A stretch of DNA of 64,000 bases from positions 62,001-126,000 of the forward strand of contig NZ_JAMWMR010000005.1 of assembly GCF_023887685.1 (NCBI RefSeq), read 5' to 3'. Each line of letters begins with the position of its first letter. Within the stretch, counting starts at the first letter, position 1. The notes beneath the pieces are model-generated. The model ran no database searches and had not been told where the DNA came from. It saw only the letters and a program-made list of their open reading frames with translations. Positions 34,089 through 42,018 of this stretch are shown one piece after another. The position numbers were made by a program, and so were the translations under genes. Source of the DNA: Streptomyces macrolidinus. Lineage in GTDB: Bacteria > Actinomycetota > Actinomycetes > Streptomycetales > Streptomycetaceae.

Positions 34089-35282
34089 ATGATCAACATA
34101 ATTCCCGCGGCCATGCTGTGGCTGGTCACCGCGTGGCGCGCACCGGCGGCATGGCGGGACCCCGGCAAAAGGGTCCTGTGGACCGCCTTCCTCGCCCTGG
34201 CTGTCGCGATGACGATCAGGCCGCACTTCGTCGCCGTCCCCATGGACGCCCACCTCCACCTCAACAACCTCAGCGCCCTGTGCAAGCACCTGAGTGGAAT
34301 CATGGCCGCGCACTCGGTGCTGACCTTTGTGCACAGAATGGCGGAGGAGAAGACGGAAGGGCTCAAGTCGTCCCGCCTCCATGTCCTCTTCCCTGTCACC
34401 GCCGCAGCCCTGATGGTGGGATTCTTCTTCGCCGCTCCTCAGCCGCGCGAAGCGGAAGACCTGCTCACCGACTACGCCACCGACTGGCGCATCGTTGCCT
34501 ATGGAGTGGTCTTCACGGCATACCTTGGGACTGCGTTGTTCAGTGCCTCACGCCTGTGCTGGCGTTGGGGCAGGCAGCCCGACACCGGTCTTCTCGGCCG
34601 TGGCCTGCGCCTGACGGGAGTCGGCACCATTACCGGTATCGCCTACGCCGCACATCGCATCCTCACCTTGATCCTGCGCTCCCTGGGCCACAGCCCCGTC
34701 GCGGCCAACACGAGCGAGACGGTCAGTAGTCTTCTGCTCTTCAGCGCCTTGGTCTTCATCGTGAGTGGCAGCACGCTGCCAGCCCTCGGACGACTGCACC
34801 GCTGGCGTGGCGAACTACGCGACCTGCGGCAGCTGTACCCACTCTGGCTCAGCCTCACGGAGGCCGTACCCGCCGTCCGCCTCGACCCGCCCCGTGGCAG
34901 GGCTTCCGAAATCCTCCACCCTCGCCACGTCAACGACCGGCTGTACCGCCGGACGATAGAGATCCGGGACGCTGTACTCGCCCTCAGCGAGCACGCCTCC
35001 GCCAGCCTGCGGGACCAGGCCCGTGCCCATGTCGCGGCATCCGGTCTTATCGGCGCCCAGGCCGACGTCGCCGCAGAAGCCTGCTGGATCATCGGCGCCA
35101 AGAAGTCCCGCCAGCACAACGAGCCCTCGTCCGGCGAGCCTCTGCCACCAGCCAGCGGTGGCCGGGACCTGCCCAGCGAGATCCTCGCACTGAAACAACT
35201 CGCCAGGGCCTACAACTCCGACCTCACCCGTACCTTCGCCGCCAAGCTCGACCGTGCCCGAACGCTGGAGACGACACAGTGA
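34089..35282 (+). CDS. MAB_1171c-like multi-pass membrane protein
   Basis: 397 aa. Six to seven hydrophobic segments in the first 235 residues, then a cytoplasmic domain of about 160 residues starting RLHRWRGELRDLRQLYPLW and containing an E-x2-RP-x2-VNDRLYRRTIEIRDA segment. I know this architecture as the MAB_1171c family of putative transporters, commonly beside ImmA/IrrE and XRE genes in Streptomyces, with no established substrate. AGGAAC lies 9 nt before the ATG. Sensing or signalling through the cytoplasmic domain is as likely as transport. Confidence 0.72.
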   Translation: MINIIPAAMLWLVTAWRAPAAWRDPGKRVLWTAFLALAVAMTIRPHFVAVPMDAHLHLNNLSALCKHLSGIMAAHSVLTFVHRMAEEKTEGLKSSRLHVLFPVTAAALMVGFFFAAPQPREAEDLLTDYATDWRIVAYGVVFTAYLGTALFSASRLCWRWGRQPDTGLLGRGLRLTGVGTITGIAYAAHRILTLILRSLGHSPVAANTSETVSSLLLFSALVFIVSGSTLPALGRLHRWRGELRDLRQLYPLWLSLTEAVPAVRLDPPRGRASEILHPRHVNDRLYRRTIEIRDAVLALSEHASASLRDQARAHVAASGLIGAQADVAAEACWIIGAKKSRQHNEPSSGEPLPPASGGRDLPSEILALKQLARAYNSDLTRTFAAKLDRARTLETTQ

Positions 35283-35857
35283 CCCCCTCCCGCACCGCCC
35301 GCCTCATCACCGACACCCTCGCGCCAGCCAACCTCGTCATCGGGATACTTCTGATCATCGGCTGGCACAGCACAAGCAGCGTCACCGGACTCGGATGGGG
35401 TGTGCTGGCAGCCCTGTTCTGCGGCGGTATCCCGTTCGCCGTCATCATGCTCGGCGTGAAGCGCGGCAACTGGACCGACAAGCACGTACGAGTCCGCGAG
35501 CAGCGAGCCGTCCCTCTGCTCGCCACGGCGGCATCGGTGCTCGTCGGCATCTCGCTTCTTGTCGCCTTCCGTGCTCCGCGTGAGGTCTTCGCTCTGGTCG
35601 TCGCCATGCTCGTCGGCCTCATCATGACCATGATCGTGACCGTCTGGTGGAAGGTCTCGGTGCATACCGCCGTTGCCAGCGGGGTGGTCGTGATCTTGTT
35701 GCTCGCGTACGGCGCACACCTGGTGCCGCTGGTGTTGGGGATCGCAGCCATCGGCTGGTCCCGCGTCGCCCTGCGCGATCACACCCCCGCCCAGACCGTC
35801 GTTGGTGCCTTGCTCGGCGGGCTGGCCGCAGCCGTTGTGTTCAGCCTCTTGCGCTGA
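35279..35857 (+). CDS. PAP2-like membrane phosphatase-family protein
   Basis: 192 aa with about five membrane segments. PAP2 hallmarks are visible in part: KVSVHTAVASG (the S-x-H motif) and WSRVALRDHTPAQTVVG (S-R-x5-H). The N-terminal K-x6-RP motif is not obvious, so catalytic activity is uncertain. The GTG start overlaps the stop of the MAB_1171c-like gene (GTGA), so both are made together, suggesting lipid-linked substrate handling or a signalling role for the pair. Confidence 0.72.
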   Translation: MTPSRTARLITDTLAPANLVIGILLIIGWHSTSSVTGLGWGVLAALFCGGIPFAVIMLGVKRGNWTDKHVRVREQRAVPLLATAASVLVGISLLVAFRAPREVFALVVAMLVGLIMTMIVTVWWKVSVHTAVASGVVVILLLAYGAHLVPLVLGIAAIGWSRVALRDHTPAQTVVGALLGGLAAAVVFSLLR

Positions 35858-35907
35858 AGCAGCCGCCTGCCGTGGAGCTGTCGAACGTATGCATAAGGGC
35901 AGGGCAA

Positions 35908-35949
35908 GAGAGGTGGCCCTCCGCACGCGCCTGCGGGGGACCACCTCTC
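35908..35949. terminator. terminator after the XRE-ImmA-membrane operon
   Basis: Outer arms 35908-35916 (GAGAGGTGG) and 35941-35949 pair perfectly, with a GC-rich inner stem. It lies 50 bp after the PAP2-like stop and 10 bp after the DUF397 stop on the other strand, so it can end both transcripts. Confidence 0.75.
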
Positions 35950-35959
35950 GTGTAGGTAA

Positions 35960-36229
35960 TCAGCCAGCAGCAACGCCGGAGTCGAGAGTGCCGGAGCGGA
36001 CGGTCTCGACGAATGCCGAGAACGCAGATACGGGGAAGACCAGAGCAGGCCCGCCCTTCTGCTTGGAGTCGCGCACTCCGACCAGCCCGGACTTGCTGAC
36101 GGACACTGACCGAACGGTGGTCTCGACGCAGTTGCCGTTGTCCTGCGAGCTGTAGGAGGACTTCGTCCAATCCCCCTCGGGCGCCAGGTCTGTGGAGACG
36201 GGGAAGTGCTTGTGATGAGTCATGTCCAT
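35960..36229 (-). CDS. DUF397 protein
   Basis: 89 aa. Typical DUF397 sequence: WTKSSYSSQDNGNCVETT, VGVRDSKQKGG, and F-x-x-F(V)E-x-V near the end. These small proteins are encoded beside XRE/DUF5753 regulators and probably act as their partners in developmental or competence-like signalling. The ATG at 36229 overlaps the regulator's stop by 10 nt; an alternative ATG at 36223 is possible. Confidence 0.83.
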   Translation of the reverse strand: MDMTHHKHFPVSTDLAPEGDWTKSSYSSQDNGNCVETTVRSVSVSKSGLVGVRDSKQKGGPALVFPVSAFSAFVETVRSGTLDSGVAAG

Positions 36230-37083
36230 AGTTTCTTCTCGAGGGCCTGCAGGATGTGCGGCGTCTGGTTCGGGCCCGGAGCCGTCTTGACCATGGCGTC
36301 GAACTGCCGTTGGTACTGCCCCACGTCCGATGCCTTCGACCACATGGTGGTGGCCTTGGCACTGTCGCTCTGGACCACTGGAGCGAGGTCCACGAACTCC
36401 AGAACCGTGAAGTTGAACGCTGCTCGGTAGGTAGGCAGATCTTCGGGGATGATCTGCACCTCGACGTTGTCCAGCTCGTTGAGCCGGATGATCTCCGCGT
36501 ACTGTGCCCGCATCACCTCAGGCGATCCGACGAGCGTGCGCAGCGTGTTCTCCGTCAGGACTATGTGCACCTCGGCGCTGCCTGACGAGATGAGTTCCTT
36601 GCGATCCATCCGCATACGAACCCCTTGCTCGACGAAGTCGGTGGTCCGCTCCTCGACGACCTTCGCGGACATGCCGAGCGCCTTCGCGTAGGACTCCTCC
36701 TGGAGAAGTCCGTGAACCACGTTGTTCTCGTACCCGCGAACCCTGGTCGCGTCGCGCTCCAGCCCGAGATACATGGGGAGCCCCGACGGCAGCAGATTGC
36801 GGTACGACGTGAAGGGCTCCTTGCTCAAGGAGTCGCGCTGCATCTTCAACAGCTCGGCGCGATCGTCCGGGTCTTCGACCTCGTAGTAGTCCATCAGCTT
36901 CTCGAGGTCCGCGAGCTTGGGCAGCGGGATGTCGCCGGCCTCGACTCGGCTGATCTTGGAGCGTGAGAAGCCGAGAGCCGTGGAGACTCCCTCGGCGGTG
37001 CGACCAGGCACTCTTTCGCGTAGCGCCCGAAGCTCCTTGCCGAGCATGACTCGCAGGTATGTAGGTCCTCGTCGTGCGGCCAC
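36220..37083 (-). CDS. XRE-family regulator with DUF5753 (Scr1 type)
   Basis: 287 aa. N-terminal helix-turn-helix (LGKELRALRERVPGRTAEGVSTALG, SRSKISRVEAGD) and a C-terminal DUF5753 domain (from LGLERDATRVRGYENNVVHGLLQ to LEFVDLAPVVQSDSA). It forms the standard pair with the DUF397 gene downstream. The GTG at 37083 is used because AGGGGA lies just upstream and homologues begin AARRGPT; the frame is open farther upstream. Confidence 0.82.
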   Translation of the reverse strand: MAARRGPTYLRVMLGKELRALRERVPGRTAEGVSTALGFSRSKISRVEAGDIPLPKLADLEKLMDYYEVEDPDDRAELLKMQRDSLSKEPFTSYRNLLPSGLPMYLGLERDATRVRGYENNVVHGLLQEESYAKALGMSAKVVEERTTDFVEQGVRMRMDRKELISSGSAEVHIVLTENTLRTLVGSPEVMRAQYAEIIRLNELDNVEVQIIPEDLPTYRAAFNFTVLEFVDLAPVVQSDSAKATTMWSKASDVGQYQRQFDAMVKTAPGPNQTPHILQALEKKLWT

Positions 37084-37153
37084 CTGTCCCCTCACTTCGG
37101 TGTGCTGTTCGTCGAATCGAGGTCCCAGCCCGGCAACACAGGGTAGCTGCCCG

Positions 37154-37258
37154 TCAGCCGGCGGGTTCAGTCCGGAGTCTGACACGGTCTGCCTTCCGTG
37201 CAACACCCTCTGTCGGGTAATTGGCACTTGCCAATGTGGGCACGCGAGTCTCACTCAT
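37154..37258 (-). CDS. possible 34-aa peptide upstream of the XRE/DUF397 pair
   Basis: ATG at 37258 is preceded by AGGGAG 7 nt upstream and encodes a short peptide starting MSETRVPTLASANYPTEG and ending in TEPAG. It lies between the XRE gene and its divergent neighbour and overlaps a palindrome. It could be a leader or a small signalling peptide; only the good ribosome binding site supports it. Confidence 0.35.
   Translation of the reverse strand: MSETRVPTLASANYPTEGVARKADRVRLRTEPAG
37220..37235. promoter_or_regulatory. perfect palindrome ATTGGCA-CT-TGCCAAT
   Basis: A 7-2-7 inverted repeat in the region between the divergent XRE/DUF5753 gene (start 37083) and the RsbW-like gene (start 37461). 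It is a plausible operator for the XRE regulator or a developmental repressor. The rest of this 378 bp region contains no convincing gene beyond the 34-aa ORF. Confidence 0.45.
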
Positions 37259-37460
37259 GCGTGCACTCCCTTGAATGTTAATTAGCGTGTGCGCGAAGCT
37301 GGTTGAGCCGCAGAGCCGCTTCTTCGAAGGGGTGCGTTGCGCGGTGAATCCGAGTGCGCGCGCTGCGCCGTCCTGTGATGGGCCGCCCCCTTGGCCTGGA
37401 GCGTAGCGCGCGCACCCGGTGAAGAGTCCCGAGCTGCCGACCGTGAACAGGTGCAGGCCG

Positions 37461-37910
37461 ATGACGAAGACAACCGAGCGAGCGAACAAGCTCCGTACCA
37501 TTTCCTCGGAGTTCGATGGACGTCAGTTCAAGGTGGAACTGACTGTTACTCCGGAACAGTTCGGGCGCATACGTCGCATCGTCACGGCTCATGTCCGTTG
37601 TTGGGGGCACGATCGGATCATCGACTCAGCTGTCGTCTGTGCGACCGAAATGATGACCAACGTCCATAAGCACGCGGATGGTAGGTGCGTGTTCCTGCTG
37701 TCGGAAACGACCAGAGGCGTCCGGATCGTCGTCAGCGACCACAACCCGGTGCTGCCGACCGTGACGCAGCCGGACTGGGACTCCGAAAGCGGCCGGGGAA
37801 TGTGGCTGCTCAGCAGCATCGCCCAGGACTGGGGCGTTGTGGCTACTCCTGATGGCAAGGACATCTGGGCGGAACTCAGCTCGGGCGAGCCCAAGACGGA
37901 TGCGACATGA
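37461..37910 (+). CDS. RsbW-like ATP-binding protein (anti-sigma/GHKL kinase)
   Basis: 149 aa. GHKL ATPase motifs: N box ATEMMTNVHKHADGR, G1 box VSDHNPVLP, G2 box SGRGMWLLSSIA. Streptomyces proteins of this type pair with XRE/DUF397 genes, as here (divergent). A kinase or anti-sigma role is inferred from the fold. ATG 37461 was chosen because the conserved sequence begins shortly after; a GTG at 37419 is in frame. Its stop overlaps the next gene's start (ATGA). Confidence 0.78.
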   Translation: MTKTTERANKLRTISSEFDGRQFKVELTVTPEQFGRIRRIVTAHVRCWGHDRIIDSAVVCATEMMTNVHKHADGRCVFLLSETTRGVRIVVSDHNPVLPTVTQPDWDSESGRGMWLLSSIAQDWGVVATPDGKDIWAELSSGEPKTDAT

Positions 37911-38392
37911 AGGCCGCCCAAACTCGCTTAACCAAGGTCGAGTTCGGAGCAGCGTGGAATGCCATCAACACGCTGAGCAACGCTTTCCTCCACGACGAGG
38001 AACTGGCGAACGATCTCGACGCGATTCTCGGTGATCCAGCGGGCCCGGTGGGCTTGGCAGGTACGCCGAGCCATCGCCGGCGTGGGTTGTTCCGCTTCGG
38101 TTCATCGAAGCGGAGTCAGAGAGCGGTGGCTGAGTTAGGTGGAGCTGTCCTCCGACTGGACCAGATACTCGAACGTCTCGTGAACGTCGCGCAGGACAGA
38201 GAATGGAAGCCACCATATCCGAACGTCGCGGACGCCATCGCGCGTGCCAAGCGCGTGCGGGCTCAGCGGCCCCTGATTGTTGGGGAGTTCAAGGCCGATC
38301 GCGGCCAGCTTCGTCGGCTGGCGATGGCGGCCGACGATCTTCTCGGCCGACTGACCGGCGATGGGGAGGCGACGTATGACTCTGACGGGTAG
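37907..38392 (+). CDS. hypothetical protein coupled to the RsbW-like gene
   Basis: 161 aa, helical, soluble. It contains a basic HRRRGLFRFGSSKRSQR segment in the middle and a FKADRGQLRRLAMAADDLLGRL end. The ATG overlaps the preceding stop by 4 nt, so the two are co-translated. No known domain; possibly a substrate or partner of the ATPase. Confidence 0.6.
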   Translation: MKAAQTRLTKVEFGAAWNAINTLSNAFLHDEELANDLDAILGDPAGPVGLAGTPSHRRRGLFRFGSSKRSQRAVAELGGAVLRLDQILERLVNVAQDREWKPPYPNVADAIARAKRVRAQRPLIVGEFKADRGQLRRLAMAADDLLGRLTGDGEATYDSDG

Positions 38393-38507
38393 GTCCGGGA
38401 ACCGAGCCGCTCTGGAGATGGGCGCCTCATGGGTTCCGCTGCTTGCCGGATACACCGCAGATGCCCATCAGGCCGACGTTCACGCAGTACGCGAGTCGGA
38501 ATGGTCG

Positions 38508-39671
38508 CTACGCCGCCATCTCGCGACGCAGTTGATCGAGCGCGGCTTCCGCTCTACCGCGGGTGCCGGGCAGGTGCCCGTCGGCGGCGCGGATGACGCG
38601 CTGAAGCTGGTGAGGCAGGCGCTGGGCGAGCGATTCGGTGATGGCGGAGTCGAGGGCTTCGGCCGCGCCACCGCGATCCGTGCCGAGAAGCCGCACCTTC
38701 GCCACGGTGATCAGTCCGATGACGCGCCACTGCGGGGCCACGGCGGTGGTCACGGCAGGACTGCGATCGGCGAGTTGTATGGCCAGTTCGGTCCGCCCGG
38801 TGGCCACGAGGCCGCGCAGTCGGATCTCGTGGAGTGCGAACGGATTGAAGAGCGAGGTGTGTTCAACGGTGTCGAGGAGACTGTCGGCCTCGCGAACGCT
38901 GGAGTCGAAGAGCTCGGCATTGCCGATCGCTCCAACGGCTCTTGCGTACAAGGGAAGCACGGCCGCCCTCGTAGTGAGGTCCGGCGCCAGTTCGGCCGCG
39001 TGGCGCAGTCGTTCGACGGCTGCGCCGAGCAGCCTGGCCTTGCGGAGCTCGTTGCCGTGCATGCGCAGCACGTACGAGGTGAAGGCGGGGTCGCCGAAGT
39101 ACTGGGCGATCTGGAGGCTCTTGGCCGTCCAACGGGCCGCGGTGGCGAGGCGTTCCTCGGGCAGGACGTTGCCGAGGGCGACGCCCAAGCCGACACGAGC
39201 GCGGGCGAGCAGGTTCAGGACATCGCGTTCGCTGTGCCCGTCGTCCACGCGGGCTTCCAAGCGGGCGACGAGCGGCCAGAGTTCGGCGACGGCTTCGGAG
39301 GCGTGGCCGCTTTGGCGGGCGATCTCGGCGAGCCGCACGGTGGAATCGCCGAACTGGAGCATGGTCCGGTGGTCGGCGTCGGAGAGGTCGGTGACTCCGA
39401 GGACGTGCGGCGGCAGCCCCAGCTGTGCGCAGACACGGCGCCGGGAGGCGATGTCGTCGAGGGTGCGCTTGCCGAGTTCGAGGGCGGATACGTACGTCTT
39501 GTCGTAGCCGAGAAGTGCACCGAGGTCGGTCTGGGTCAGGCTGTGGACCGTGCGGACGAACCGCAGGATCTGCCCGAGATCGCCGGTGCTCAGGACGGTG
39601 TGGGCCTGCGGGGTCGCCCAGTGCCAGGAAGCATGACGGGTGAGCGGCCCGCCCGGCGAGCTCATGACCAT
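38508..39671 (-). CDS. XRE regulator with TPR-like C-terminal region
   Basis: 387 aa. Residues of about 33-85 are a helix-turn-helix domain (LRFVRTVHSLTQTDLGALLG, then TYVSALELGKRTLDDI); the remaining 290 residues are paired helices with TPR-like spacing. Streptomyces proteins of this shape respond to small ligands or peptides. It is 6 nt downstream of the Nudix gene, and both face away from the dioxygenase at 40320. It may regulate the RiPP cluster, but that is inferred from position. Confidence 0.75.
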   Translation of the reverse strand: MVMSSPGGPLTRHASWHWATPQAHTVLSTGDLGQILRFVRTVHSLTQTDLGALLGYDKTYVSALELGKRTLDDIASRRRVCAQLGLPPHVLGVTDLSDADHRTMLQFGDSTVRLAEIARQSGHASEAVAELWPLVARLEARVDDGHSERDVLNLLARARVGLGVALGNVLPEERLATAARWTAKSLQIAQYFGDPAFTSYVLRMHGNELRKARLLGAAVERLRHAAELAPDLTTRAAVLPLYARAVGAIGNAELFDSSVREADSLLDTVEHTSLFNPFALHEIRLRGLVATGRTELAIQLADRSPAVTTAVAPQWRVIGLITVAKVRLLGTDRGGAAEALDSAITESLAQRLPHQLQRVIRAADGHLPGTRGRAEAALDQLRREMAA

Positions 39672-39677
39672 GGGCGG

Positions 39678-40151
39678 TTACACCCGCTCGGTGTCGGCCG
39701 CGTCGAGGGCCGTGCGCATCCTGCCGTACCAGGCATGGATGGACTGCTTGTAGCCGTCCGGCATCCGGAGTGCGTCGACCTCCGCCTCGGTGAACACGCC
39801 GATCTGCTTGTGCTCATGGCTGATGACCGGCGGCCGGTCGGGGGTGAGCACGGTGCAGCCGTAGGTGACAATCAGGACGCGACGGCCGGGAATCGGCTCG
39901 TAGATCCACACCCCGGCGTCGATGAGAGGCCCGCACTTCACCTCCCAGCCGCTCTCCTCGCGCAGCTCGCGCTCGACCGCCGTCTCTGGTGTGACATCCG
40001 GCAGCTGGGCGTCGGTGCCGGCTCCGATCTCCAGACGGCCGCCGGGCAGCTCCCACTCTTCGCGTTCGTTCTTCAGCAGCAGGACGCGCTGCTGTGCGTC
40101 GAGGGCGACGCCTTTCACGGAGACAGGCCAGAGCGAGGGTGTGTACGTCAT
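39678..40151 (-). CDS. Nudix hydrolase with an extended Nudix loop
   Basis: 157 aa. The Nudix box is partly standard: WELPGGRLEIG at its start and ELREESGW at its end (R-E-x-x-E-E-x-G). Between them is an insertion of about 10 residues (AGTDAQLPDV), replacing the usual Gly-Glu step, so the canonical metal-binding spacing is altered. Nudix enzymes cleave nucleoside-diphosphate-linked substrates; none can be named. ATG 40151 has GAGGAC 6 nt upstream. It overlaps no neighbour and reads into the TPR regulator. Confidence 0.72.
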   Translation of the reverse strand: MTYTPSLWPVSVKGVALDAQQRVLLLKNEREEWELPGGRLEIGAGTDAQLPDVTPETAVERELREESGWEVKCGPLIDAGVWIYEPIPGRRVLIVTYGCTVLTPDRPPVISHEHKQIGVFTEAEVDALRMPDGYKQSIHAWYGRMRTALDAADTERV

Positions 40152-40319
40152 CGAGGTCCTCGTCATGCGCGGTACGCCAGGTCTTTGCGGAACGTAGCAC
40201 GTCCCCGCCAACACGATTGCACCTCGGGCGAGTTGTCCGATTCGACAATCTGTCGCTTTACCTCCCCGCACCGCGCTCCGAACAGTGGGTTCACCACATC
40301 CGAGTCAAAGGAGTACGTG

Positions 40320-41117
40320 ATGCTCGACGCCGCTGCGAGCGGTGCCTTCCGCCGCCATCTGGTCGATCCGCGCGCTCCCCGTGCTCTGGACGACATCGGT
40401 GCGCTCCTGCGCGAGACCGGACTGGTCACGGTGGAAGGGCTCCGTTCCCGCACCGAGGTTCTCTCCTTCGCGAAACGGGTCATGGACCTGGTCGAGCACC
40501 GTGACAGTGACTCCGACCGGCTCACCACCATCCGCCACGTCGAAGGCCGCGGGCACAGGGACGGGTACGCGGGATTCGGTACCAGGGAACTGGCTCTGCA
40601 TACGGAACGCTCCGGTGTCCCGACACCGCCCCGACTCATGATGCTCGTCTGCGGCACGGTCGCGGACAGCGGTGGAGAGAGCCTGCTGGCTGATGGGCGC
40701 GCTGTCCATGCTGCGTTGTCCAACGCTTCGCCGGACGCCGTGGAAGTCTTGTCACAGCCGCGCACCGCCTTCTTCGGGAACGGCGACGGACACGCAACCC
40801 AGGTCTTCACCCGCCACCACGACGGCCGCGTCTCGATCCGGCTACGGACCGACGCCCTCGCCCGCTGGAACCCTCTGGCCCTGCCGCACCTTCCCCTCCT
40901 CCAGGCGGCGTTGGCGGAACATCAGGTCGTCCTTCCCCTGGAGCCCGGCCAGGGGTACCTGATCGACAACACCCGCTGGTTGCACGCCCGGCGCGCCTTC
41001 ACCGGAGGCCGACTGTGCTGGCGGGCTCTCGGGGCTCCCCGTAGCCGCCTGCCCTCGGGCTTTCAGCCCGCCATCGTCAGCACGGCTGCCCACCCTCGCG
41101 TGCTGGAGGCGCGATGA
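40320..41117 (+). CDS. Fe(II)/2-oxoglutarate dioxygenase, clavaminate-synthase-like
   Basis: 265 aa. The metal triad is H94-T-E96 (ALHTERSG) and H222 (RWLHARRAF), with R225 or R231 for 2-oxoglutarate. A His-x-Glu rather than His-x-Asp pair, with the LHTE sequence, is characteristic of the clavaminate synthase/VioC/AsnO group of amino-acid hydroxylases. AAGGAG lies 7 nt before the ATG. It overlaps the next gene (ATGA) and heads the plus-strand run into the lanthipeptide genes, so it may hydroxylate a residue of the peptide or a free precursor. Substrate unknown. Confidence 0.82.
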   Translation: MLDAAASGAFRRHLVDPRAPRALDDIGALLRETGLVTVEGLRSRTEVLSFAKRVMDLVEHRDSDSDRLTTIRHVEGRGHRDGYAGFGTRELALHTERSGVPTPPRLMMLVCGTVADSGGESLLADGRAVHAALSNASPDAVEVLSQPRTAFFGNGDGHATQVFTRHHDGRVSIRLRTDALARWNPLALPHLPLLQAALAEHQVVLPLEPGQGYLIDNTRWLHARRAFTGGRLCWRALGAPRSRLPSGFQPAIVSTAAHPRVLEAR

Positions 41118-41734
41118 GCATCACGCCGAGCACCGTCGTGGACGGTGCGGTGTCACCACGTGGCTACCGGTGCTACCGCGATGTCCAGGGCTCGCCCGCA
41201 GACGGCCCGCAACCGGGCGGTACGACGGTGCTCACCCCGCGCGCCGCCCTCGACTGGGTTCGGGACGACGTCCGTAGGATCGCTCCCTCCCTCGACCGGA
41301 ACAGGTTCGACGCCTTGTGGGCCTGGCTCGGCGACCACCACGGTCTCGAGCGCGCCATTCAGGAACTGCGGCGCGGGCACCAGTACACCTACGTCGTCGA
41401 TACCGGCACATGTACCTGGACGTGGACCGTACGACCGGCGCCTGAAGCTCCCCGCGCCCATGCCTTCGGTCTTGAGCCCGCTCCCACTGCCAGCGTCGGT
41501 ACTTCGGCTGATGCACCGACTGCCTGGGGCACAGGCTCTCTCCGTATCGAGCCCTTAACCTCCCTTCCGCCAAGAGGAGTCATCTGTGGAACGACCCCAG
41601 ACGACCGCACTCACCGTCACCGTGGGCGATGTACGCACGGAGGACGTGATCGCAGTGGGCGGGATCCTGCGCACCGTGGTCGACATGCGCGACATCGTCG
41701 GCGACCGGAAGAAGCTCGAATTCGACGACCGTAA
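41114..41734 (+). CDS. hypothetical protein after the dioxygenase
   Basis: Up to 206 aa. The first 115 residues look like a real protein (VLTPRAALDWVRDDVRRIAP, FDALWAWLGDHHGLERAI, GHQYTYVVDT); the last 60 are Arg-rich and overlap the next gene in another frame, so the true end may be earlier or reached by a frame change near 41430-41560. ATG at 41114 overlaps the dioxygenase stop. It is probably part of the same operon. No domain is recognised. Confidence 0.45.
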   Translation: MSITPSTVVDGAVSPRGYRCYRDVQGSPADGPQPGGTTVLTPRAALDWVRDDVRRIAPSLDRNRFDALWAWLGDHHGLERAIQELRRGHQYTYVVDTGTCTWTWTVRPAPEAPRAHAFGLEPAPTASVGTSADAPTAWGTGSLRIEPLTSLPPRGVICGTTPDDRTHRHRGRCTHGGRDRSGRDPAHRGRHARHRRRPEEARIRRP

Positions 41735-41879
41735 CTTCCTGATCCTTCCGCGCAACCTGCCCATCGCCGTCACCCGGCGCATCCCCCGCTCCCCCGCACC
41801 AGCGCGACGACACGCCAGATCAGTACGCGCAGCGACGACCGCTGCCCGCTTCGTCAACTACCGCGCCTCCGCTCGTTAG
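41586..41879 (+). CDS. small hypothetical protein of the RiPP operon
   Basis: 97 aa. The first two thirds are compact and beta-rich (TALTVTVGDVRTEDVIAVGG, RKKLEFDDRNFLILP), and the end is basic with many Ala and Arg. GTG at 41586 follows GAGGAG at about 9 nt. It lies 139 bp before the methyltransferase gene. Function unknown; perhaps a fold like small regulatory or binding proteins. Confidence 0.55.
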   Translation: MERPQTTALTVTVGDVRTEDVIAVGGILRTVVDMRDIVGDRKKLEFDDRNFLILPRNLPIAVTRRIPRSPAPARRHARSVRAATTAARFVNYRASAR

Positions 41880-42018
41880 GCCTGCGCGCCCGCCAAGGCC
41901 TCCACCTGGCCATCCCAGATGGGCCCGGGGGTGCGTATGCCGTCCTGGAGGCGGCTCTCTCGACCAGCTAAGTCAGCACCCCGCCACCACTGGGTGCACT
42001 GCAAGGAAGGGACACTTC

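Noticed and set aside
38361..40319. Long plus-strand open frame upstream of the dioxygenase
   Set aside because: It is antisense to the TPR regulator and Nudix genes, whose protein sequences are clear. Only the part from the ATG at 40320, with its own AAGGAG, encodes a recognisable protein.
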